NCBI GenBank assembly: GCA_031363915.1
Contig: JANLVI010000019.1
Location: forward strand, 1-64,000
Reading direction: 5' to 3'
From: JANLVI01 sp031363915
Lineage (GTDB): Bacteria; Vulcanimicrobiota; Vulcanimicrobiia; Vulcanimicrobiales; Vulcanimicrobiaceae
DNA: 64,000 nucleotides
The stretch's first letter is position 1; each line of letters opens with the position of its first letter. The notes beneath the pieces are model-generated. The model was not told the DNA's origin. It ran no database searches and was given only the letters and a program-made list of their open reading frames with translations. A program made the translations under genes and the position numbers. Shown here piece after piece: positions 24,929-34,070 of the stretch.

Positions 24929-26586
24929 GTCCGTTTAAAAAGCCGCGCGATGGCGGCTGGTTGAAGGCGCACGATGGTCGGGCGACCGTGCGGGCAGTGC
25001 ATCGGATTTGCGCAGCGCATCAGCCGTTCGAGCAGTGTCGTCATCTCGGTCATCTGCAACGCCTCACCCGCCCGCACGACGGAGTGACACGCAAGCGATG
25101 CCCAAATGCGCTGACGGTCGTCGAGTCCGCGCATGTCATCGGAGAGACATTCGAGGAAATCACCGACATCGAACGTCCGGGTCTTCCCCGCGTGGACGTA
25201 GTTTGCGGGCGTCGCGACGATGCGATATGCCTGCTCGCCAAACGACTCGATCTCGAGCCCGCTTGCCGCGAGCGCTTCGAGCGCGGGGACGAGTTTGTCG
25301 CTTGCCTCGGGCGCAAGCTCGAAGGTGTGCGGGATGAGGAGCGGTTCTGCGGGCGCGTGACCGCCCGCGTTCTCCGAGAGCGTTTCGAAGACGATGCGCT
25401 CGTGCGCGGCATGCTGGTCGATCAGCACGACGGCCGTTCCATCCGTTGCGAGGATGAACGTTCGATCGACTTGAGCGAGCACGCGTAACCCGCTTGTCAC
25501 CGTCGGATCCGGATCGAAGAGTGCATCGGGGGTCCATTCGGCCGTGGGCACAAACGAGCGCACCGGCGGCGCGTGGGAAATCGCTGTATTTAGCCGCTCG
25601 ACTGCACCCGCGCGCAAGGCCGACTGAATCGACTCCTTGACGATGCTGACGATGCGTTCGCCATACCGTACGCGCACATCACTCTTCGTCGGATGCACGT
25701 TGGGATCGACTTCGCTTGCCGGCACGTCGAGAAAAAGCACGCCGTACGGATGGCGCCCGACCATGGCAAAGGTTCGATAGGCGGCACTCCACGCTCCCGA
25801 GACGAGCGTGCTGCGTAAGAGTCGCCCGTTGACAAAAAGAATCTGTGCGCGCCGGTCCGGCCGGTCATCGCCCGGGGTGCTCACGAATCCATCGACGCGC
25901 ACGCGCTCATCACCGGGCCCGCGCAACGGCACCATCGCCTCCGCACCGCGGCCGAAGACGTGCATCAGCCGCACCATGAGATCTTCTCCGGGAGCGAAGG
26001 CGAAGGTCTGGCGGCCATCGTGTTCGAGTGTGAAGCCGACGTCGGGATAGGCAAGGGCGAGCGTCGAGAGCCACGTCGCGATGCGCGAGAATTCAGCACT
26101 CGGCGTGCGTAAATATTCACGCCTTACGGGCACGTTGCCGAAGAGGTCGCATACGATCACGCGCGTCCCCGGAGGCGTCGCCATCGGACGGGGCGTGCCG
26201 ATCGTCTCGCCGTGGGCATCGATCGCCGTTCCGATATCGGCGTCGCGTTCGCGCGAGACGATCGTCACCGATGACACCGCTGCGATCGCCGCGAGTCCCT
26301 CGCCGCGAAATCCCAGCGTGCCGATATCGGTGAGCCCCGCGGCGCTGATGAGTTTGCTTGTCGCATGGCGTACGAACGCTACCGGTAGGTCGGCGGCCGC
26401 GATGCCGACGCCGTCGTCGGCGACCTCGATCTCCGCAATACCGCCGACGCGCACCCGTACGACGATGCGATTCGCGTGCGCGTCGAGGGCGTTCTCGACG
26501 AGCTCTTTGACGACTGAGAGTGGGCGTTCGACGACTTCTCCCGCCGCGATCTGCCCGACGGTCTCGGGATCGAGCACGCGAATCAT
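24925..26586 (-). CDS. mutL: DNA mismatch repair protein MutL
   Basis: 553 residues. The GHKL ATPase motifs ELVENALDAHA, DDGVGI and FRGEGLAAI are followed by the transducer domain and a C-terminal dimerisation domain. The latter keeps the metal-binding endonuclease motif DQHAAHERIVFE and CPHGRP, so this MutL is predicted to nick DNA, as in organisms without MutH. It overlaps mutS (ATGA) and miaA (GTGA). Confidence 0.96.
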   Translation of the reverse strand: MIRVLDPETVGQIAAGEVVERPLSVVKELVENALDAHANRIVVRVRVGGIAEIEVADDGVGIAAADLPVAFVRHATSKLISAAGLTDIGTLGFRGEGLAAIAAVSSVTIVSRERDADIGTAIDAHGETIGTPRPMATPPGTRVIVCDLFGNVPVRREYLRTPSAEFSRIATWLSTLALAYPDVGFTLEHDGRQTFAFAPGEDLMVRLMHVFGRGAEAMVPLRGPGDERVRVDGFVSTPGDDRPDRRAQILFVNGRLLRSTLVSGAWSAAYRTFAMVGRHPYGVLFLDVPASEVDPNVHPTKSDVRVRYGERIVSIVKESIQSALRAGAVERLNTAISHAPPVRSFVPTAEWTPDALFDPDPTVTSGLRVLAQVDRTFILATDGTAVVLIDQHAAHERIVFETLSENAGGHAPAEPLLIPHTFELAPEASDKLVPALEALAASGLEIESFGEQAYRIVATPANYVHAGKTRTFDVGDFLECLSDDMRGLDDRQRIWASLACHSVVRAGEALQMTEMTTLLERLMRCANPMHCPHGRPTIVRLQPAAIARLFKRT

Positions 26587-29069
26587 ATGACGTCGAAGAG
26601 CAGCGGTTGTTCGATCACCGGCACTTTGGCAAGGCGACCACGCAGCGGCGCCTGGGCTTCGAGCGACGGCCGACCTTCGAGCGCGTCGGCGATCTCTTTC
26701 GCGCGCGCGACGACGGCAGGCGGCAAGCCCGCCATGCGCGCGACTTCGATGCCGAACGAGCGCGAACTCGAACCGGGGAGCACCCGATGCGAAAACACCG
26801 GCGCGCCACCGCGCGACATGTTCTCAACGGCCGTGATGTGATAGTTCGCGACGAGCGGCCAGCGTTCGGCGAGCGCTACGAGTTCGTGAAAGTGCGTTGC
26901 AAAAAGAACCGCGGGACCGCGCGATTCACGCTCCAGCAAATACTCGCAAATCGCCTGCGCGATCGCGAGGCCATCGACGGTCCCCGTGCCGCGTCCGATT
27001 TCGTCGATGAGTAAGAGACTGCGCCCGGTCGCACGACGCAAGATATTGGCCGCCTCCGCCATTTCGATGTAAAACGTCGACTGACCCGAGGCGAGATCGT
27101 CACCCGCACCGATGCGCGTGAAGATGCGATCGACGATCCCAACGGCGGCCGATCTCGCGGGAACGAACGATCCGACCTGCGCGAGGATCGTCAGCAGCGC
27201 GGCTTGGCGCAAGTACGTCGACTTGCCGCCCATATTCGGCCCGGTGAGCAAGATGAATCGCGACCCGTCCGGTTCGATACGCAAATCGTTCGGTACGAAC
27301 GCCGTGCCCAGCAACGCTTCGACGACCGGATGACGACCGTCTTGGATCGCAAATCGACTCTCGTCGACGAACGTGGGCCGCACGTAGCCGCGCTCGGCGG
27401 CAACCTGTGCGAGCGACGCGAACACATCGAGTTCGGCCAGCGCTTCAGCGGTCGCGAGAATTTCCTCGACGCGCAGCGCGACGCGTTCGACGCACGCCTC
27501 GAAAAGCGTCGTTTCCAGCCTTAGCTGACGTGCCTGCGCGGAGGCGATCGCCGCATCGAGTTCGCGCAGTTCGGGCGTCACGTAGCGCTCGCCGTTGGCG
27601 AGCGTTTGACGGCGCGTGTAATCTGCCGGCACCTGCCCGAGCTGCGACTTTGAGATCTCGATTGCGTAGCCGAAGGCGCTTGCGTACTTGACCTTGAGGT
27701 TCTTGATCCCGGTCCGTTCGCGTTCGCGATCTTCGAGCGCGGCGATCCGCGAGCGCGCGTCGGTCCGCAAGCTCACACATTCGGCGAGTTCCGGTGAATG
27801 ATCGGGACGGATCACGCCGCCATCGGAGAGTGTCGCCGGCGGTTCGTCGACGATCGTCGTTTCCAGATCCGCACGTAAATCGCCGAAGTCACCGAAGCGC
27901 GCGGCGATCGCCGCAAGCCCGGCGGGAAGCGTCCCGGCCGCGAGCGCATCGGCAATCGGATCGAGCAGGGCGATCGTACGCCGGAGCGAGGAAAGATCGC
28001 GCGGTAAAGCGCGGCGGAATCGCACTTTCTGCGCGATACGTTCCAAATCGAAACACTTATACAGGACATCCTGAATCGCGATCCGGCGCGGGCCGTCCGT
28101 CGTGAGCGCCTCGACGCAATCACCCCGCGCCTCGATCCGCGTTCGATCGACGAGCGGCGCGAGGAGCCAGCGGCCGAGCAGGCGCGAACCCATCGCCGTG
28201 CGCGTCCGATCGACGGTCGCGAGCAAGGTCGCCTTCGGATTGGCGCCGAGGGCCTTGGTCAATTCGAGGTGTTTGCGCGTATTGGGATCGAGTGCGAGGA
28301 ATGTTGCTTGCGTGTAGTACACCGGCGCGCGAAGCGACTCGGCTTGTACGATCCCCACGCGACGCACAAAAGCGGCGAGCGCATCGAGCGCCCGGTGCAT
28401 CGCCAGCGACTCATCCATCGAAAACCCGTCGAGCGGATCGCGCGACCGGACGTCGACGGCCGAGAGCGTCGGCATCGTGATGCGGACGCCCGCATGTTCG
28501 AGCGCGCGATCGAGTGCCGCACGCATTTCCGGCGTGACGTCGGCCACGAGTTCGGCTGGATCGAGCCGCGCGATCTCGGCGAGGGCATCTTCGAAGGCGC
28601 TCTCGCCGGTAAACGCGGTCGCTGCGGCATATCCGGTCGAGATATCGGCGTGCGCGAGCGAAACGACGTCTTCGACGACGGTCATCGCGGCAAGATAGTT
28701 GTGCGCGCTACGATCGAGCAGCTGCTCCTCGACGATCGTCCCAGGCGTCACGACGCGCACGACGTCGCGCCGCACGAGTTTGTTCGGAATCGGCGCTTCC
28801 AACTGTTCGGCAAGCGCGACCACGCGCCGCTGCGCGACGAGTTTGGCAAGATACGTATCGAGCGCGTGATACGGCACGCCCGCCATCGACACGCGCTGAC
28901 CGCTGCCCGCTTCTTTAGAGGTGAGCGTGATCGAGAGCGCGCGCGCGATCGTCTCGGCATCTTCGCCGTACGCTTCGTAGAAATCACCGACGCGGGAGAG
29001 CAGGATCGCTTCGGGATGTTTTGCTTTCATCCCGAAATACTGCTCGAGCATCGGAGAATATTTCGTCAA
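26583..29069 (-). CDS. mutS: DNA mismatch repair protein MutS
   Basis: 828 residues. The mismatch-binding N-terminal domain begins SPMLEQYFGMKAKHPEAILL with RVGDFYEAYG, the phenylalanine-containing mismatch wedge. The C-terminal ABC ATPase has TGPNMGGKSTYLRQ, LLLIDEIGRGT and the H-loop ATHFH. I chose TTG 29069 because it overlaps the miaB stop as TTGA, matching the operon pattern, and keeps the conserved N-terminal TKYSPML; ATG 29051 would remove it. Confidence 0.95.
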   Translation of the reverse strand: MTKYSPMLEQYFGMKAKHPEAILLSRVGDFYEAYGEDAETIARALSITLTSKEAGSGQRVSMAGVPYHALDTYLAKLVAQRRVVALAEQLEAPIPNKLVRRDVVRVVTPGTIVEEQLLDRSAHNYLAAMTVVEDVVSLAHADISTGYAAATAFTGESAFEDALAEIARLDPAELVADVTPEMRAALDRALEHAGVRITMPTLSAVDVRSRDPLDGFSMDESLAMHRALDALAAFVRRVGIVQAESLRAPVYYTQATFLALDPNTRKHLELTKALGANPKATLLATVDRTRTAMGSRLLGRWLLAPLVDRTRIEARGDCVEALTTDGPRRIAIQDVLYKCFDLERIAQKVRFRRALPRDLSSLRRTIALLDPIADALAAGTLPAGLAAIAARFGDFGDLRADLETTIVDEPPATLSDGGVIRPDHSPELAECVSLRTDARSRIAALEDRERERTGIKNLKVKYASAFGYAIEISKSQLGQVPADYTRRQTLANGERYVTPELRELDAAIASAQARQLRLETTLFEACVERVALRVEEILATAEALAELDVFASLAQVAAERGYVRPTFVDESRFAIQDGRHPVVEALLGTAFVPNDLRIEPDGSRFILLTGPNMGGKSTYLRQAALLTILAQVGSFVPARSAAVGIVDRIFTRIGAGDDLASGQSTFYIEMAEAANILRRATGRSLLLIDEIGRGTGTVDGLAIAQAICEYLLERESRGPAVLFATHFHELVALAERWPLVANYHITAVENMSRGGAPVFSHRVLPGSSSRSFGIEVARMAGLPPAVVARAKEIADALEGRPSLEAQAPLRGRLAKVPVIEQPLLFDVI

Positions 29070-30478
29070 CGTGCGAGCGATACCAGATCGAGCGTTTGCG
29101 GAAGCGCCCGGACCTCGTGACCGGCGTCGACGAAGCGCGCGGCGCGGCGTACGGCCGTGCCGCGCACGCCCCACACGGCAGCGGAGTCGATGCGCACGTC
29201 GACCCACGGCTCGTCGACGAGCGGGGCGCCTGGATGTTCGATTGTTGGAAAGACGACGGTCACGTTGTCGAGAGTCTTAGCCGAGAGCATCGTTCGATCT
29301 TTGCGCGAGGGTCCGTGAACGAGCGCGCGGACGGTCGTGCCGATCTTGCGGTCGTGATACGCTCGCACGCCGCGGTCGATCACCGCCATTAAGCGCGTCA
29401 GCCGATCTTGCCCGACATCGGCGGGAACCGGCTCCCAATGCGCGGCGGGTGTGCCGCGCCGCTGGGAATAGACGAACATATACGCCTGCGCGAACCGCCC
29501 GTTGTCGCACATTGCAAGCGTTGTCTGGAAATCGTCTTCCGTCTCACTGGGAAAGGCGACGATGATGTCGGTCGTGAGCGCCCAATCCGGCGCGTGCTGC
29601 CGGAAGAGCACGATTTTCTCGTCGTACTGCTCGATCGTATATTTGCGGTTCATCTTGCGCAGGACGGGATTCGATGCCGACTGCACCGGCAGGTGGAAGC
29701 GCGGGTTGAGGCTTGGGATCGAACCGAACGCACGCGCGAGTTTTTCGTTGAAGTCGTTGGGATGCGAGGTCACAAACGCGAGCCGCTCGACACCGGGAAT
29801 CGCAGCGACCGTTTCGAGCAGATCGGCAAAATCCGCGCCGTTTGCCGGTTCTCGATACGCGTTGACGGTTTGCCCGACCAGCGTGACTTCGCGCGCACCG
29901 GCGGCGACTTTGCGTTCGACTTCCGCGACGATCTCGCCGATCGCACGATGGTCGAACCGCCCGCGCACGTGCGGCACGATGCAATACGTGCAGTAGTACG
30001 AACAGCCGCGCTGGACGTTGACATAGGCGCGCAGCCGATCGTACGGTCCCGAAACGCCCGAACCCGCATTGTCCATCGCGACGAGCAGCGAACGGTCTTC
30101 GGTGAGATCGTCATCGGTGAAGCCCGGACGCCAGGCGACGAGCGCATCGCCGAGCTTGGCTAAGTCTTTGGGTCCGAAGATGCCGTCGACGTGCGGCACG
30201 ATATCGGCCATCCGATCTTTATCTTGCTCCGCAAGACAGCCCGCGACGATCACCTTGACGCTCGGATCGGCGGTCTTCAGCTTCTTCCACGACGCGACGC
30301 GACCGTACGCGCGGCGCTCCGCATTGTCGCGCACCGTGCACGTGTTGAGCACGAGTACCGATGCGTCTTCCGCTTTGTCGCACAGCGCGTAGCCGGCGCT
30401 CTGGGCGCGGCGGGCGATATACTGCGAATCGGCTTCATTCATCTGGCAGCCGTGGGTTTCGATATAGATCGTTGCCAT
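29066..30478 (-). CDS. miaB: tRNA-2-methylthio-N6-dimethylallyladenosine synthase
   Basis: 470 residues. The N-terminal UPF0004 cysteines are C11, C47 and C81 (HGCQM, NTCTV, AGCLAEQ), the radical SAM cluster is CSYYCTYC (about 157-164), and a C-terminal TRAM-like domain follows. MiaB converts i6A37 to ms2i6A37. Its ATG shares a base with the stop of the preceding PEGA gene (TAATG). miaA lies three genes downstream in the same operon. Confidence 0.95.
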   Translation of the reverse strand: MATIYIETHGCQMNEADSQYIARRAQSAGYALCDKAEDASVLVLNTCTVRDNAERRAYGRVASWKKLKTADPSVKVIVAGCLAEQDKDRMADIVPHVDGIFGPKDLAKLGDALVAWRPGFTDDDLTEDRSLLVAMDNAGSGVSGPYDRLRAYVNVQRGCSYYCTYCIVPHVRGRFDHRAIGEIVAEVERKVAAGAREVTLVGQTVNAYREPANGADFADLLETVAAIPGVERLAFVTSHPNDFNEKLARAFGSIPSLNPRFHLPVQSASNPVLRKMNRKYTIEQYDEKIVLFRQHAPDWALTTDIIVAFPSETEDDFQTTLAMCDNGRFAQAYMFVYSQRRGTPAAHWEPVPADVGQDRLTRLMAVIDRGVRAYHDRKIGTTVRALVHGPSRKDRTMLSAKTLDNVTVVFPTIEHPGAPLVDEPWVDVRIDSAAVWGVRGTAVRRAARFVDAGHEVRALPQTLDLVSLAR

Positions 30479-31242
30479 TAGCGGTCTTTCGTCCCGGCGA
30501 TCTTCACTAAGAGCGCGAGCGGGAGATAGAGTTTGACTCCGAGCAAAGTCGGCGCCGAGCCGTATGTTGCATCGCGTCCGTCGAGTTTGTAGGCGTTCTC
30601 GCCGACGTGCCCGACGACCGTATGACCCGCGTGTTTGATCACGACGCGCGTGCCCACGACCTTGTATTCGCCATCGGCCAGATAGTCTTCGGCCGGCGCG
30701 ACGACGCTGGTCTGCGATTCGTCGGCGGCGACGGCGGCGCGCACGAGCACGTCGGTGCGCATGTCGGGATAGACGCTCACCGACCGCGTGAAATTGCCGC
30801 TCGCGGCGTGGACGAGTAATGTATGCGGACCGGCAGCCAGCGGGATCTGACCGCGTTTATCGGCCGTTTTCGGCGAGCCGTCGATAAAAATGGTCCCTGT
30901 CGTTCCCCGCACTGCGAGAAAACCGGTAGATCGTGGATACCCTTGCGGGCCGTGCACGAGTGCGACGCTCGAGAGTGCGACGTTCCCGTTTCCAACCGTG
31001 ACGTCGACATCTTGCGAGGTCCACCCGGTCTTGGTGACGGTGACGGTATGGCGCCCGAGTGCCAAAGCATCGAGCAACACCGGGCTATGCCCGACGTAGC
31101 TGCCGTCGATCCAAACGTCGGCCAACGCCGGGAGCGTCGTAATATAGAGGGCGCCGCTACGTGCCGGCGCGGCGAGGGCGCCGGTGCGCGACCCGGCGAG
31201 AAGAACAAATGCGGCGATCGCCGCTCCAAACCGTCGAATCAT
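30478..31242 (-). CDS. PEGA-domain exported protein with copper-amine-oxidase-N-like tail
   Basis: 254 residues, ATG 31242. A signal peptide ends near ALAAPARS. Two PEGA-like repeats follow (LYITTLPALADVWIDGSYVG; FLAVRGTTGTIFIDGSP with PLAAGPHTLLVH). The last 60 residues resemble a copper amine oxidase N-domain (GTRVVIKHAGHTV, then LLGVKLYLPLALLVKIAG). PEGA repeats are surface-associated beta modules; the combination suggests a cell-envelope structural or sensor role. It is the first gene of the mia/mut operon, which starts in the 69-base gap opposite der. Confidence 0.75.
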   Translation of the reverse strand: MIRRFGAAIAAFVLLAGSRTGALAAPARSGALYITTLPALADVWIDGSYVGHSPVLLDALALGRHTVTVTKTGWTSQDVDVTVGNGNVALSSVALVHGPQGYPRSTGFLAVRGTTGTIFIDGSPKTADKRGQIPLAAGPHTLLVHAASGNFTRSVSVYPDMRTDVLVRAAVAADESQTSVVAPAEDYLADGEYKVVGTRVVIKHAGHTVVGHVGENAYKLDGRDATYGSAPTLLGVKLYLPLALLVKIAGTKDR

Positions 31243-31311
31243 GATCGAGCCTGCGGGTTCGGGTGAAAAAGCATGAGTTCCCGGCGGCCAGCGGTAAGGT
31301 TTAAGGCTGCC

Positions 31312-32739
31312 ATGTCCACCTTTGATGATGTCGCCCTCGGCGGCGACGAACTTCTTGAAGCTGAATCCGCCGAAGTCGGCGGTGCGTCGCTCCGCGTCCG
31401 CCCCGCGACTGTCGCGATCGTCGGACGACCCAACGTCGGGAAATCCGCCCTCTTCAACCGCTTGATCGGCCAGCGCATGGCTATCGTGGAAGACACGCCG
31501 GGCGTGACGCGCGACCGCCTCTACGGCCTGTGCGAGTGGCGCGGGCGGACGTTTAGCATCGTGGACACGGGCGGCATCGATGTCGAATCCGATCCACACG
31601 ATGCGATCGCCGCGGGCACGCGTCTGCAGGCCGAGGCTGCCGCGAACGACGCCGACGTGATCGTCTTCGTGGTCGACGCGCAAGTCGGCATGTCGACGCT
31701 CGACGACGACGTCGTGCAGATCTTGCGCCGAACGCGCAATCCCGTGATCGTCGCCGCCAACAAAAGCGAATCCGCCTCGGCGATGGCCACGGTGTACGGC
31801 GAATTCAGCCGCCTGGGTCTGGGTGAGATATTTCCCGTCTCTGCCATTCACGGTGAGGGCACGGGCGATCTGCTCGATGAGATCTTCAAACGGCTACCGC
31901 CCGATCAAGGCTTTGTGGAGGCCGAGAATGAGATTTCAATCGCGCTCATCGGACAGCCTAACGTCGGCAAGTCCTCACTGCTCAACGCGATTCTCGGCGA
32001 AGAGCGCTCGATCGTGAGCGACGTGCCCGGCACGACGCGCGATGCGATCGATACGGTCTTCATGTACGACGATCATCGCGTCCGCTTGATCGATACCGCC
32101 GGCGTCCGCCGCAAAGTCAATCGCGCCGGATCCATCGAGTATTACAGTTCGCTGCGGTCGATCAAAGCGATCGGGCGCTGCGATATCGCGCTCTTGCTGA
32201 TCGATTCGATGCAAGGCGTGCTCAATCAAGATCGCCGACTTGCGGGCATGGTGCTCGAAGAGCGCAAAGGTCTCATCATCGTAGGCAATAAGTGGGACCT
32301 CGTTACCGCGCAAGGCGAGTACAGTCAAACCGAACTCGCGGGCGAAATTCACAAGGCGATTCCGTTCGGACGCCACGCTCCGGTGACGTTCCTCTCCGCG
32401 CTGACCAAACGCAAACTGAATAATTTGATGCCCGTCATCATGAAAGTCTCGGAGAACCTCAACCGGCGCGTGCCGACAGCAAAACTCAACGCGATCATCC
32501 GCGATGCCGTGCTCGCACATCCCGCGCCGATCTCACAAGACCGTGCGCTCAAGATTCTCTACTGCGCGCAAGTCGCGACGCACCCGCCGCTCTTCGTCTT
32601 CCACTGCAACGATCCCGAACTCGTGCAGCCCTCATACAAACGCTTCCTCGAGAACATCATTCGCACGAACTTCGCGTTCGAGGGCGTTCCGCTCACGCTC
32701 GAATTCCGCGAACGCGGCGGTCGCGAACCCCAACCCTAA
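31312..32739 (+). CDS. der: GTPase Der (EngA)
   Basis: 475 residues. Two tandem G domains (GRPNVGKSALFNRL near 41 and GQPNVGKSSLLNAI near 220) and a KH-like C-terminal domain are present. Der acts in 50S ribosome assembly. The second G4 motif is normal (NKWD) while the first is NKSE, a departure from NKxD. Start ATG 31312 was preferred to an upstream in-frame ATG because the family N-terminus begins here. Confidence 0.95.
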   Translation: MSTFDDVALGGDELLEAESAEVGGASLRVRPATVAIVGRPNVGKSALFNRLIGQRMAIVEDTPGVTRDRLYGLCEWRGRTFSIVDTGGIDVESDPHDAIAAGTRLQAEAAANDADVIVFVVDAQVGMSTLDDDVVQILRRTRNPVIVAANKSESASAMATVYGEFSRLGLGEIFPVSAIHGEGTGDLLDEIFKRLPPDQGFVEAENEISIALIGQPNVGKSSLLNAILGEERSIVSDVPGTTRDAIDTVFMYDDHRVRLIDTAGVRRKVNRAGSIEYYSSLRSIKAIGRCDIALLLIDSMQGVLNQDRRLAGMVLEERKGLIIVGNKWDLVTAQGEYSQTELAGEIHKAIPFGRHAPVTFLSALTKRKLNNLMPVIMKVSENLNRRVPTAKLNAIIRDAVLAHPAPISQDRALKILYCAQVATHPPLFVFHCNDPELVQPSYKRFLENIIRTNFAFEGVPLTLEFRERGGREPQP

Positions 32740-33332
32740 TGCTGGATTGGATCGGCCACCTCATCATCGCGTTTCTCATCGGCGCGATTCCCTTCGGCGT
32801 GATCGTTTCACGTTTGTTTTACAAGCGCGATCTGCGCGCGTCGGGCAGCGGAAACATCGGCGCGGCGAATGCCTTGCGCACGCTCGGCAAACGCGGCGCG
32901 ATTGCCGTGTTGCTGCTCGATGCCTTCAAAGGCGCGGCACCCGTGCTGCTGACGGTGCCGCATTACGAAGAGGCCGCCGCGGTCGGCTTCGCGGCGATTC
33001 TCGGCCACTGTTTTTCGCCGTTTCTGGCCTTTCGCGGTGGCAAAGGCGTCGCGACCAGCCTGGGCGTGATTTTCGCGCTCGCATGGCCCGCCGGACTTGC
33101 CTTCATGCTGGTTTGGATCGCTTTTGCGATCGGCCTCGGCTACGCGTCCGTTTCCTCGATGGCCGCAAGCATCGCGATGCCCTACGTGCTGTGGTTTATC
33201 ATCGGCGGCCCCGGCATGTGGTACGGGATCGCGTCGGCGATCCTGATCGTGGCCACGCATCGCCAGAACATCGAGCGGCTGCGTACCGGGTCGGAAAACC
33301 GTCTCTCGCTCTTCGCGAAGCGAGTGCGTTAG
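32739..33332 (+). CDS. plsY: Glycerol-3-phosphate acyltransferase PlsY
   Basis: 197 residues, about five membrane segments. The conserved motifs are GSGNIGAAN (SGNxGxxN), KG in LLDAFKG, and GHCFSPFLAFRGGKGVAT. It transfers acyl from acyl-phosphate to glycerol-3-phosphate, the first step of phospholipid synthesis. The ATG overlaps the der stop (TAATG), so der-plsY-efp look cotranscribed. Confidence 0.95.
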   Translation: MLDWIGHLIIAFLIGAIPFGVIVSRLFYKRDLRASGSGNIGAANALRTLGKRGAIAVLLLDAFKGAAPVLLTVPHYEEAAAVGFAAILGHCFSPFLAFRGGKGVATSLGVIFALAWPAGLAFMLVWIAFAIGLGYASVSSMAASIAMPYVLWFIIGGPGMWYGIASAILIVATHRQNIERLRTGSENRLSLFAKRVR

Positions 33333-33370
33333 CAAGAGACTCTCAATCCGGCGCCGTATTGCCTGCGGTC

Positions 33371-33934
33371 ATGATTTCCTCGAACGATTTCCGCAACGGT
33401 GTTACCGTCGTCATCGAAGGCCAGCTTTGGACGGTCATCGAGTTTCTCCACGTCAAGCCGGGCAAGGGTTCGGCCTTCGTGCGCACGCGTCTTAAGAATG
33501 TGAAGAACGGAGCCACGGTCGAGCGCACGTTTCGAGCTGGTGAAAAACTGGAACGCGCGACGGTCGACAACCGCGAAATGCAAATGCTCTATAACAATGA
33601 AGACGGCTATCATTTCATGGACATCGAATCGTACGAGAATTTCACGCTCCAGAAAGACGTCATCGGAGACCCGGCCGACTTTCTCAAAGACGGCATGAAG
33701 ATCAACGTCCAGTTTCACGACGGCACGCCGATCGGCGCCGATCTGCCGGCCCACGTCGAACTCAAGGTCGAAGAGACCGACCCCGGCTTCAAAGGCGACA
33801 CCGCGACGGGCACGACGAAACCCGCGAAACTCGAAACAGGCGCCACCGTCAACGTCCCGCTCTTCGTCAATCCCGGCGACACGATCAAGATCGATACCCG
33901 CGACCGTCGCTACATCGGGCGCGTCCAGAGCTAA
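33371..33934 (+). CDS. efp: Elongation factor P
   Basis: 187 residues. The KOW-like N-domain has the modified-lysine loop KPGKGSAF with K32 at the tip, followed by two OB domains ending with the family signature NPGDTIKIDTRDRRYIGRV. EF-P relieves ribosome stalling at proline stretches. No modification enzyme (EpmA, EarP) is in the window. Confidence 0.97.
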   Translation: MISSNDFRNGVTVVIEGQLWTVIEFLHVKPGKGSAFVRTRLKNVKNGATVERTFRAGEKLERATVDNREMQMLYNNEDGYHFMDIESYENFTLQKDVIGDPADFLKDGMKINVQFHDGTPIGADLPAHVELKVEETDPGFKGDTATGTTKPAKLETGATVNVPLFVNPGDTIKIDTRDRRYIGRVQS

Positions 33935-33950
33935 GACCCGCCCGAGTTGT

Positions 33951-34032
33951 GCCGACGGGATAGTAGTTCGGGGCAAAGCTAGAGAATGCTCCCTTGAGGC
34001 TTCCCGAGGGGGCCGTTCATGGTTCGGTCGGC
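33951..34032 (+). promoter_or_regulatory. Structured leader upstream of the CHASE2 cyclase
   Basis: The sequence can fold as a three-way junction: P1 GCCGAC (33951-33956) with GTCGGC (34027-34032), P2 GGGGCA (33970-33975) with TGCTCC (33987-33992, one G-U pair), and P3 GGCTTCC (33998-34004) with GGGGGCC (34008-34014). The joining strands are A/G rich. It resembles no riboswitch class I can name with confidence. Confidence 0.35.
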
Positions 34033-34070
34033 CGAGCTGCATTGCGACGACGAGACGGAGCAAACCACGC

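Noticed and set aside
33951..34032. c-di-GMP-I (GEMM) riboswitch
   Set aside because: Only GCAAAGC-like letters match; the conserved second half and P1 sequence of that class are absent.
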